A DNA stretch of 64,000 nucleotides, taken from Endocarpon pusillum Z07020. Taxonomy: Eukaryota; Ascomycota; Eurotiomycetes; Verrucariales; Verrucariaceae. The notes beneath the pieces were generated by a model. The model did no database searches and was not told the origin of the DNA. It was given only the letters and a program-made list of their open reading frames with translations. The stretch spans positions 152,295-216,294 of the forward strand of contig NW_006916636.1 in assembly GCF_000464535.1 (NCBI RefSeq). The letters are read 5' to 3'. Of this stretch, positions 1 to 10,523 are shown piece after piece; positions within the stretch are counted from its first letter, which is position 1; every line of letters starts with the position of its first letter. The translations under genes and the position numbers were made by a program.

Positions 1-568
1 AAGTCAAGTCAATAGGCTCATCGCTGAACTTCTGTCGCTTAGCTGGAGACTCTTCGAGTGAATCCATGATCTCAGGACTTGTCACTCAAGGGCGTGGGAA
101 TATCATCGTCGGCAGTATACCAAGGAGTTGAGCCGGATAGACAGATGACGAAGATTATGAAATGCAGAGGCCAAGTATTATCACAAGGAGCTTTTGGCCC
201 TGGTACTTAGCTCGAAAGATCGAGAGGAGGCAAGAATTGTCTATTGGTAGCCGACAATCTAAGTTACATAGTATGTCTAAACCGCCTACGCGCGACGCGT
301 CGATTAATGAAACAAAGTAGCCCAAGGAGAGGTAAAACACGCTCCGCCCTCACCCCCAACATCCACCCGCCAGACGACCTTTTTGGCCACTACCTCATTC
401 CTTCCAACACAACATACCCGGTCACCCGTACCATATGATTCGTGGGTGAGCGTCGAGCGGCTCTGCCTCAGGTCCATCGCCACTGTTGCGTTGACCCTCA
501 CGGCTGATCAGAGGAGCAAAATATGCTGATATGCTGATAAGTATGCTAATATGCTTGCTGTTGACTTG

Positions 569-2316
569 TCACACCCTACAGTCTCGGAGTATCTTTTCAA
601 CCTCCCAGTACTAGCTGCGCTGCAAGTTCGAGATGTAAGTAATCTTGCTCATTGCGCTCATGATTTAACTACTTATGCACGCCGTCAAAACGCCCCGTCA
701 GACATTTCCGAATGGCTGTCATATATCTCTCCCCCATTGATGGCCCAAGTTGCGGTACACACATGTTCAAAAGCCAATCCCTGAAGGCGAAGCCGGACTC
801 CTTCTCGATGCAGGTCGCGGAGCTGCATCCATATCCAATCTCCAGCAGCACTGTGTCAAGACTGTAATGTCGTAGGATACATGGAATCGAGCAACAGACA
901 CGCCAGCGTCACTTTGCACGTCCAGATGGCGATGTATGTCGACTTCGGGCTCGACTGCGCCCTGCGGTTCCGAGGCTGTCTGGTCATCTGGGCGAGATAA
1001 AGCAAAGCCAGTAAAATATGGGTCTTTGTGAGAGGCCGGGGTCGATCGCTCTGGGGGTATCCCAGTATCGGTTTCTCTGAAGAAGAGGATGTTATGCGAA
1101 TTTGTACTTTGATGGAGCAATCCACTACTGAGGAAATCGTATACACACTCAGCCAAGGACGGGGCAAGTTCGAAGTGTTGTCCAAGGTACGGGTATGGTT
1201 TCTCCTTTGTCAAAAATTGATACAATTTCTGGGGGACGCGGGCGTGCTGTTGTTCGTGCCCACGAGGGAATTTGATACACAAGCCCGTATCTCGGCCTCT
1301 CATTATCTTCTAAGTATCCACGACAATCAAGTTGCGCTCGCGGCTCCTGCTGTAGCATTCTGGCTAGTGCCTCGATGCGAAATTGCAATTCGGATTTGAA
1401 ACACTCGTGACATTCAGAGGGTTGAATGTACGCCATTCAATCAGTGTGTTAAGATACAGACCGCCGCCACGGCTAGTGGACGGTAATTGTGCCCATGTTC
1501 TTCGTTTGCGAATGTCATTTGAAAGGTTAGAACGGCGTCAGAGCTGATGAACGTCAATGCACAGACTCTTATCTAGTTGAGGACGCCTCGCCGGTCCGAA
1601 TGTCAAAGATTTGGCGGCTTCTCGGTCGCTGCCAGCCAGAAAAGCTGTTGTCCTGTTTCCCACATCTTGAAGAAAAGGGCGTTCCGCTCCGACAGCTGCC
1701 CTCTGCAACAACCGCACTCCTTCATGTTCTTCTTCCGTGAATGTCCGAGCAAATGTCTCAGCGGTGACTGCAGTAGGAAGAGATAGGCGTTCATTGACGG
1801 GGCAAAACTGATAAAGAACGTCGTTCAAGATCGTGAGCTGGCTGACTAGATTGGCAAATCGCGCATGATCATGAATAGCCCAGCGCATACGGCGTGCAAT
1901 AGAACAGCTCGTCTGAACCTTCTGGGCGAAGTTTGCTTCTCTATCGACCTCACGAGCTCAAATCTAGGGCTCTACTAGGGTGGTATCTCCAGATCTCTCT
2001 AATCCGTAGCGTGCAACGATCTACTCGGCATCACCTACCAAGGCCCGTATCTGGACAACTGTGGCGATGATAGTCTCTCGTACCGGATCTGACACTCGGT
2101 CTGAGATGATGCCAGGGCCATAGATGTCTAAACTCTGACCCCAGACTAGAAATCGTGTTTGCTGATATTTCAATAAGACGACCTGGGTAACGGCGTCTTT
2201 TCCTGCGGCTCGAAGATCAGAAATTGTGGAATAACCCAGGACGCAGCCGCTGAAGACCTGCGCTGAAAAAGAGTGATGGCGGCAAAGGCAAAGCCGACTA
2301 GATTAATGGGATCCAT
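569..2316 (-). pseudogene. Decayed HeLo-domain protein with kinase-like C-terminal region (HET-S-like family)
   Basis: The reverse strand carries all parts of a fungal HeLo/prion-inhibition family protein in order, but no open frame. It starts with MDPINLVGFAFAAITLF at 2316, then VFSGCVLGYSTISDLRAAG in a shifted frame, then RWAIHDHARF near 1888, then LDCRGYLEDNERPRYGLVYQ near 1300, then LLHQSTNSHNILFF and DPYFTGFALSRPD, and ends with MLLEIGYG and MGERYMTAIRKCL down to about 569. In-frame stops sit at 2021-2023, 1964-1966 and 1958-1960, and at least three further frame changes follow. Family members are cell-death or heterokaryon-incompatibility effectors with an N-terminal helical HeLo domain and a degenerate kinase-like C-terminus. 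Family assignment rests on recognised motifs and is fairly safe. Loss of function is inferred from the stops and shifts. Confidence 0.72.
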
Positions 2317-3659
2317 ATTCAGGTATTATCAAGCCTTCTCTGTGGAATCCCAGCCAGCGAAAAAACAGATGTCGCTGTGTGGGAAGGTTGCAAGAGATGG
2401 GAAACGTGAAGGGCCCAGGCGCGAAGCAATCGAAATACGCCAGCTTCCAACACATATTAACCAATTCTCCGGCACATTCAACTGCAGGCTCAATGAACTT
2501 TTGAGTCGAGACGGATATTAGGCACATGATGAGCCGCAGCAATAGCAAAGACGCGGTGCCGCATCCCGGGATTGTATGTGATCATTTTTGATATCGCAAA
2601 TTGCCACGGAAGATCAAGACCCTCAACAAGCTGGACAATCTGTATGTATACTGGTCAAGGCCAATTAGAGAAGGAACGTGAGACATTTGAGCAAGCCCAG
2701 GGAGAAGTGAGTGTTAACAATCACTTGTAAGAATTCTGTCCGAGTTGTAAACCCTGGTTTCCTGAACCAGTAAACGTAGCCGTTATACTATGGCGGGCCA
2801 TCTAGGTTACGATAAGATGAGACCAGATTATATCGAATAATGGGACCAAAGCGAATGCTAGCATATGCTGCTGTCATTCCTTTTGCGTGAGTCAGGGGTT
2901 GCGGAGGGAATTATAGTCGATCCGTAGGGAAATCCTCGACCAAAAAAGCACTCAGAACGATAGATTTAGAGACTTGAAACGGGTGAAGACGAATATCAAC
3001 CTGAGCGCCGGGCCAACGCGGGCCAAATCAGGGACAAAGAAGTCTTCGACGGAACAATCGCCAATATCAATACTGTAGTAGTACTGTACTAGCAGCTTGG
3101 CGCATTACCTCTTTCAACAAGTACAAACATCTCTTCAACAGGTCATGAAATACAGGTTCATCCTTGGACGAGTACTTTCGATCTGATATTCATGTAAGTA
3201 GCCAACCATTTCGCGGATGCCTTGTAGCACTGAAAGCAAGGATCTGACTGAGAAGAGCTGTAAGAATTTAAATGTACACCATATTTTAAGTATATTTAAA
3301 TATACTTTATCTACAACTAGTGAAAGCAGGTTTTACTTTGCTTGACTCACGAAGTGGATATCCAGCTCCCTACAAATTCAACATCACGGGCGGTCATCAG
3401 TCTCATATTACAAAGTGTGACATGAATTTACATATTAGCTTCCACGTCTATTGGGATTGAGAAATCTCTGAATTCGAGCTGCTGCCCCCCCAGACATGCT
3501 ACAGAGTTGTTAGACCGGAACGATAATAAAATCTGACAAAAAGTGCTGCCATCAATCACACCTTGCCCACCCCTGCTTCTCCTCCCTCGGATAACTCTTG
3601 ATACCTCTCGAAGCTGCCCACCTTGCCCAGAGGATTGCAGCAATTCACTGCGTGCGAAA
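2317..3659. other. Gene-free stretch upstream of VMA21
   Basis: No reading frame here resembles a known family. There are short AT-rich patches around 3270-3320 with repeated TTTAAATAT-type sequence. The last few hundred bases presumably hold the VMA21 promoter and 5' leader. Confidence 0.5.
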
Positions 3660-4090
3660 ATGACATCTCGGCGAATTACCTCGCAGGAGAAGACTCCACT
3701 GGAGAGGGACGCGGGCAGCTCAGCCAAATCGGACATTGCACCAGCTGTGCCTGCGTGAGCATCTTCTTCAGATCCAGACGTTGTCGGAGGTCGCACTGAT
3801 ATTCGTCCACAGACTGGTTGTCTACAAGCTCTTGGGCTTTACGCTGGGAATGGTAGTAGTGCCGATCGGTACCTATTTCGCTACGGTCGACTTATTCTTC
3901 AGAGGTAGATCAAGATCACTACTAGCGGAACTAAACCTGATTAAAATGCTGTACAGGCAATGCCACTTACGCAGGAGGGTTGGCGGCTTTTATGGCCAAT
4001 GTCGTGTTGATAGCCTACGTGATTGTTGCGATGAAGGAAGATCAAAGCGAGAAAATGGAGGCGGAGCAGAAAGCGAAAAAGGCTCAATGA
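3660..4090 (+). CDS. VMA21: V-ATPase assembly factor VMA21
   Basis: Three exons, 3660-3754, 3813-3904 and 3957-4090, join in frame to a 106-residue protein, the usual size for fungal VMA21. The start MTSRRITSQEK fits the family's short basic N-terminus. Two membrane segments follow: KLLGFTLGMVVVPIGTYFAT in exon 2 and GLAAFMANVVLIAYVIVAM in exon 3, with the NATYAG lumenal loop between them at the second splice. The tail is charged and ends KKAQ. VMA21 is an ER membrane chaperone that helps assemble the V0 sector of the vacuolar H+-ATPase and escorts it to the Golgi. The introns are 58 and 52 nt. The gene converges on the DUF2406 gene, with about 345 bases between the two stops. The usual C-terminal di-lysine retrieval signal is only approximate here. 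Confidence 0.93.
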
Positions 4091-4434
4091 ACAGCTTACT
4101 TGCTTCTTCAAGGTCTACTCATTGTCCATGCTCCAATGTGACAACATCTCGATACCAGAGATTGCGACCTTCAACCCAAGCAGCTTTCAATATTAGCCAT
4201 CTCGAAACGTAAAATGCATCGGCAGCAAGCTTTGCCAGCCACGTACAAAATGCCATGTGTGATCCGCTCATCATGCATTATTCATGCCATTGTCCCTCCA
4301 AGACACGCCACTCGTGAAGCTCAACATGAAGGCCATCTCGCGGCTCGCTAATCCGGAACGCCTGCGCCCAACTTTCGAGTGCAATCGAAGAACGCCGATT
4401 CCAAGTCGTCGGCCCTGTTTTAGACCGATCCAGT

Positions 4435-5742
4435 TCATGGAGATCTCCCCTTCCTGCTAAAACGACGCTTCAACCAACTCTGGCGCTTCGGCGGAGTCGG
4501 GCGAGAGCCAGCATCAGATCCAGTATCGAGCTTGATGGGCGCTGACGGAGGTGAAAGTGCCTCCTTTCGAAGCACAGCCGGTTTTTGAGTTTGATGATTG
4601 CTGCCACCTCCATTCATGTACTCGGTTCCCCCATACGGAGCTTGCGGACGTCCATTCGCACCTTTCCAGAAAGAATGTTCGCTGCTGTAGACTGGGGAAA
4701 CAGGAGAGTATGGACCATTGGAGTAGCCAATAGCCTGGTTGTTGTCACTTGGGTATTCCTCTGGTTTTGTGGGAAAGCGGTCCACGGAACTGTTTTGAGA
4801 GCTAGGATCTGTAGAATTGCCTCTGGTATCGGTACCATAGCTGCCCTCGCCCGTGGTGAATGTGTCATAAGACGGTTGGTGGCCATGTGAAGGATAGATG
4901 TTCTCCGGACTTGAGGCCGACATCATGTGTGAAGATCCGTGTCGCATAGGGCGAGGTGGATAGCTGTGTCGTGGATCTTGGCCTTCGTAGTAGTCCTCGG
5001 CAACGCTCTCTGGTCTTGGCCCATAGCTACGCCCATTCTGATAGTAACCGCCCGGTTGTTGCGAACGACCATTTTTATTGCCGCCGTTGCCTGCAATTAG
5101 CAGTCAGATAATCCTTGGATATTTGCAAAGTGTTTCAAATGTAGCATACCTCCAAAATAGCTGCTTCGCCGGCTGGCTACGTTATATGTCGCCTGAGATA
5201 CTGCGCAACATTTAGCATTGATCTTCCTCGATCTTGAGACAACGGCATACCCGGTCTGCTGGGAATAGATCTCCTGGAATTGTATGTGCCTTCAACTGCA
5301 GCTTCGAAAGAGCGAATAGTATCTAGAGGACGCTCCATGCGACTGCGGGTAGGATTCGATAGGTCCGGGTCAGCTGTGACAAAAGGTGGTGAGTCTCTTA
5401 ATTTCACAGTAGGACAAGTTCTGACAAACCAATAACATTTCCTTGAGCATCCTTCCATGTAATTTTGCGAATATTGTCGAGGTTCGATTCTTCCAAAGCA
5501 ACAGCAGCTACCAGAGGTCAGTGCAGCGCTGAAATGAGCTGGTGAGCAAGGAACTCACCAGGTTGAGCCTCATTCATGGCCATAGACGGGTCTGCTTTGG
5601 TATAGAGTCTCTTCTTGTCCTTGTGGGATTCTGTCAATTCCAGTTTCGGGCTAGAACCACTGCTTCGTCTGGATCTCTTGGATTCAAAGCTCAGCACAGA
5701 CTTTGGGCGTGGCCGTGTCTCTGTCATGTTGCTGTCGGTCAT
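4435..5742 (-). CDS. DUF2406 family protein, five exons
   Basis: Exons 5559-5742, 5430-5507, 5251-5373, 5150-5200 and 4435-5090 (read right to left) give 363 residues in a continuous frame. The N-terminal third holds the DUF2406 signature: KKRLYTKADPSMAMNEAQP, then a short exon reading NLDNIRKITWKDAQGN, then DPDLSNPTRSRMERPLDTIR and SFEAAVEGTYNSRRS. The rest is a low-complexity Tyr/Gly/Ser/Pro-rich tail ending in a basic cluster, KRQSWLKRRFSRKGRSP. The family has yeast members of unknown function, some reported at the cell periphery. I claim no activity. Introns are 51, 56, 50 and 59 nt. The start MTDSN is chosen because upstream sequence in that frame lacks family similarity. A second Met lies five codons in. 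Confidence 0.88.
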
Positions 5743-8700
5743 CCTGTGTGCTCTGCGCAAATTGTGGGGTGGAACGAGGCAGATAGATGGGTTTTCACAG
5801 CAGTGAGATATGCCTTGGAGACCACTATGAGAATGAAAGAAGGAGTATCTGAAGTTTGGAGTCAGATTGTGACTGTGAACCTGCAGCAATCAATGGAGCT
5901 TGGACTGTAATCTTTATGCCCCCGGATTGATCAATGGCGGAAAGGTGTTTCATTAAAGGTGTGAGAAGAATAGATATAACGAACGGCAGGCCGGACAGAT
6001 GAAAATTCGATCTGCAGGACCCAGAGATACGGTAGAAAAATAAGACACGCAAGATGCATGAGGTTTGGGAACAAAGGACGAATGGGAAGCCAAACGAGAA
6101 CCTTTCCATGCCGAGACCCCAACACATTAAAGCGTTCGCTAGCTCCTGCAGGGCATATTTCGACTGGAGATGGCATTTTTTGAACCCGTAAACCCTGCCG
6201 CCCGCGCCATAGTAAACGAAGCCAGACAGCGGGAGACAAGGCTTACAGAATTAGCACAGAACAGTGCACCCACATCAGCTTGCAGTACGTAGTAGATCTG
6301 CGGAGTACACAAGCTAGGGTCCAGTGATTTGGGCGGGTTGGCCCACCCAGCACCTTAGAGTACGTGGCCCTTGTGCTTCGACTATTTACCCCCAGATCCA
6401 CTTTGACCTTATCGGCCAAGTAAGCATGTCATCACTATTTGAAACATTTTACGTTTATGGTTACCTTACTCAGCACATTAAAGAGCATGTTAGCTGACTT
6501 GTCAAGTGATTGTGTTTCTTATACTTCAACATTTCTTGGTTCACAGTTGCCATTAAGCCCTGGCCAGCATTGTCAAGCGAAAACTTGAAACGTAAGCAAG
6601 AAATTATCTTGGTCCGCTTCAGGGTCTTCGCCCAGATGATGAGAGCAGGGATAGCTTTAGTCCTATTTTAAACCCTGTTCTTGCTAACATAGGACTAGCG
6701 CCGTTCTCAAACCGTGTACTATGTAGCAAAAATGTCCACAGGGTCGCGATTGGAGATCCTGATCGTTTTCAGCCCGTGTACTACGTAGCAAGAATGTCCA
6801 GAGGGTCATGATTGGAGATCCTGATCGTTTTCAGCGTATCATTCTATGTTTCAAAGTACCTACCCAGACATCAATGAAGCTATGCAATATGTGAAGTGTC
6901 CGTTGGTCTGGCCTGAATACGCTGAATTATGTATGTTCATGTATGAGGTCAAATCAAATTGATGGCCCCAGATCTGATTTGCTTTGCCACACAGACACAA
7001 ACAAGTCATCCATTCCTTGATGAGGTCATTACAGCTTGTGTGGCTACGAGACGGCCTACACACAGTCTGCTCGAAGCCAGGATGTGGAAACTGCCACACA
7101 TGGACATTACTGAACTCATAACCTGTTGAGTCTAATGAAATTTGAAGGGTGAGAAATAAGTCGGTTCCTAAGCATGGAGATCTCATTACTAGGGGCCTCC
7201 TGACTCTTTGATATCTATCAGAAGCACGATGAGAAGCATCTCAGATACTTGTCTGTTTGCCTCTTCAGCGTTCCCCCCGGACTTCTCTTTACTTGAAGTG
7301 TTGAGAGGTTTTCACATCCGCAACAAGGATAATGCTCTCTTTGACATATTCTGTCCTTAATTGGATCACCACCACTCTTTCAGCAACACTGACATACCTT
7401 GCTGTCATTTAAGATAGGAAGTACTATGTTCAAGTTTGGACATTTGGTGACATGCCATGGCATAATGCTATCAAGCATCTGGCTACTATATTTGGATGTT
7501 TTTCAGATACTCCAGTGGCGGCATTGGGCCTTTATTTCATATGAACCATCTCTTCGAATGATAAGCTGCTCACTGGAGTTATAGTCATTGGCATTAACGG
7601 CTTCAGTCTCTCCCTCATTCAGACATCTAGGCCAATCATCTAAATCAAGTCACTACTTTCTGTTCTAGCACTACCACCATTCTCCTCTATTATGACCTTG
7701 TCAGTTACTGCAGCTCTCCTTGTTCATACTCAGGAATATCCCCAATGAAATCAATCATACACGGGGGGGCACCAGTGTATACTGGGAATCATTCCAAGAA
7801 TTGCTGAAGGCTATACGGCTCACCCAGTAATGAATAACTAATTCTCTAACCTAAGATAATTGCATAAGACCGTGGCAGGGCATTGGAATCTGTGATCTGC
7901 ACAGCTTGGATGTCAGAAATGGCTTGTCAAGGGCTTGTCAAGGTAGGGTGGCCTCTCCAATCCAGTACTCGCAGCCTGAAGCGTCATAAAATCTATCTTC
8001 TCTGCTTGCAGTGGAAATGTTTGAAGAAACTCTCGAGATTCTCACAAAAAATCTGCAGAGCCACCTCAAGATGCGTCTAAGCTGGCATGAAATGATGTAC
8101 GACCAAATTATGTGGCTTCCATTGAAAACAGCAAGTCATTGTAGGTTGTGCCACTGCACTCTTAGAGGCGGCAGACTGCATATGATCTCATGAAGTGTAA
8201 ACACGGCAGGAAAGGCTACTTATGTCAATTGCATGCATGTGTACATCTGCAGAAGCTTAGGTTCATAGTATCAGTACTAAGGCTACGTGATTGGTAAGGG
8301 GCAAGACGCATCGACAATACCAACAACACAACCTGGCTTCTCAACAAAGTCCTGCCTCATCCTTTTCGTCATCATTCCCGGTCTTTGTCAGCTGTGGTTA
8401 TTGCTTCAGGTATGTATCTTTCAAAATAATTTCATCAGAAGAGATTTGCTCTCCCCAAAAAAGTGCGTTTGGTGGTCTTGACGATCGTGCAAGGCCTGGG
8501 ACCTTCAAAGGGAAGAGCCACATCTATAGCCTGGATAAGACTAGCCATGATCTCCTGCAAAAGGAAAGCTGATAAGCAACCCATTTTAAATTGAGATGAC
8601 TGGATCTGGGCAAAAGGGTGTTTCGAGAAAGCGGTTTAGGCAGGAAAGGCTATGGGTGTGCACAATGAAAAGGAGAGGTATGCTGGCAGATGATGGTGAC

Positions 8701-8960
8701 GAGAAGAGCATGTACGGAGCTCCTGGTATGTCCTTGACCACGAAATGTGGTGTGAAATTGGGATCTGCACAAATAGGCAAAAGCAGATTGATCGCTGTAA
8801 AATGAGCAGCAGAGGCGCGCCTCGACCATCAGTGGTGCCATGAGGCCTAAGCCATTTTCAGTCACCCAAGAGCTGAAGCGCTGCCATCGCCTATGCAGCA
8901 CTACCCAGCACCTCCTTCGCGCTGAGATCCTCCCAAATGTCTGATCACTACCAGCTTCTC
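5743..8960. other. Long stretch without recognisable genes
   Basis: About 3.2 kb with only short, scattered open frames on both strands. None resembles a family I know, and none can be joined by sensible splice sites. It includes a 62-bp tandem duplication (6712-6835). It may contain heavily eroded elements or non-coding transcripts, but I see no positive sign of either. Confidence 0.45.
6712..6835. repeat. 62-bp tandem duplication
   Basis: Two adjacent copies (6712-6773 and 6774-6835) begin CCGTGTACTA and end GATCCTGATCGTTTTCAGC. They differ at about five positions, four of which are transitions. Confidence 0.9.
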
Positions 8961-9613
8961 CTAGATCGAGCATGGATACAACATCACCCTCACACTAGCT
9001 CCAAAACTCTTCGGTGGCAGATTGTGTCTGAATTTTGCTCTCACAACCCCTGAGTTTCCATGTGGTCTTGTCACTTTGCCCCAGATGACTCTGATCTTCG
9101 AGCCCTGTCTCTCTTTCGATGCGCGGTAGATGAAGGCCACTTTCTTGCCAAGATAGAAGCTGGGGCGTGTAGTATGTTAGCATTTCCATTTCGTCGATCG
9201 TGGTTAGGAACGATGGATTGATCTTTGACGATTCGTGGAGCATGCGGGAAGAGCTTACGAAGCAGCTTTTGGATCATCGACGCCCTCGATCTTCAAAAGT
9301 GAGCAGCTGGGGTTTGTGTTGCGTTTTCCTCGTTGGTAGGATCTTGTGGAGTGAGTAGTTGTAAAGGTTGTAACAGATAACATGGAACTAACAGGTGCTT
9401 TCCCCTACAATGATTGTTCCATCAGCATATTCCCTCAAAATCAATATTATTCGCTCGCAAATCTTATGAGGGTGTCCTATAGTTTTCCGCAGTAGATGAG
9501 ACTTACTTGACGTATACTGATGAAAACAAAGCTGTTAGCAGTGACCAGAACTGATGGATGCGCGCTCTATAGACGTAGGCAAACTTACATCGGTGACCTT
9601 GTTCGACGACCAT
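8961..9613 (-). CDS. RPL33: 60S ribosomal protein eL33 (L35Ae) with two micro-exons
   Basis: Five exons (9589-9613, 9507-9516, 9393-9404, 9259-9342 and 8961-9159) give 109 residues, the normal length of eL33. The sequence reads MVVEQGHR, LYVKGKHLSYQRGKRNTNP, then LLKIEGVDDPKAA, FYLGKKVAFIYRASKERQGS, KIRVIWGKVTRPHGNSGVVR and RHNLPPKSFGASVRVMLYP, all highly conserved in the family. The two internal exons of 10 and 12 nt encode only LYV and part of KGKHL, yet both are needed to complete the conserved segment and keep frame. All introns are GT-AG. The protein is a component of the large ribosomal subunit and acts in cytoplasmic translation. The C-terminus reads PCSI where many relatives have PSSI or PSNI. 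Confidence 0.95.
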
Positions 9614-10523
9614 CTTGACTGTTGTGTTCGCGGAAGGAGTAGGAGAGCTGGAGAGTGTCCTACTTCGGGATTCTGACTGAGATCGTGCCGAGTTTGTAAT
9701 GCTACTAAATGGTCGTCTAACATCCAACTTGCAACCATAAATTTCGCAGGCAGGAGGGATCAAATGCGGTTAGTGGTTTAGGGCTTTGTTCATGATGCCA
9801 AGATTTCGCCTTTACCCTGAACTTGAAGGCCGATCATTGTGCCACTGGTCTTTGCATCACCTATTTTACCGTGGTGCTCGCAGTCCGCCAAGCTGCGAAA
9901 ATTGTTGCTCGTTACTATCAGGATGCCGCCAACAGAAAGGTCGAACTACAGACTCTAGAGTTGTAAAATCTAGCAAAGATTCATTCACCGCGCCTTGGAT
10001 GTCGAGAAATTATGGCCGGTTGGTTGCATGTCCGACTCCTCGATTATTCAGTTTTCTGATCATCATTCTCAGTCATTGGGATACCTCTCAATGAAGAGGG
10101 ACTACGGTTTGAAGCTGTGGTCAAATTTGGCGCGATCTACTCGCAGCTCGAATTAGGAGTTAGAATATCTTAGTGTCAAACACATCGAAAACAACTTGCG
10201 ACTACTGCTTCACATCACTACTCATTCTGGCAAAGGCTTAACTATTCTTACCCCGTGGTAGAGGCTTAAGTACATTAGACGGTACCGGAAATCCAACTGG
10301 CATGACGCTATAAGTATCAGTATTTTTCCTTATTATATGGGTATGGCTCCATCCCTGTGTGAAAAGCGCAATAATGCTTTATGGTAGTCTGTTAACCTAC
10401 AGGACACATGAATACCAGTCCAGCCAATGCTTGTTATTCAATTCTACACGATGTCTGGTGGTCAAATCACGTGAAGAGGTCTCTAAAAGTGGTCAATTGT
10501 TCCAAGCTGGATTCAGAGAGATA
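9614..10523. other. Intergenic region between RPL33 and the repeat protein
   Basis: This holds the presumed RPL33 promoter on its left and the 5' region of the repeat-containing gene on its right. No convincing coding segment was seen. Short open frames at 9786-10094 lack any family resemblance. Confidence 0.45.
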
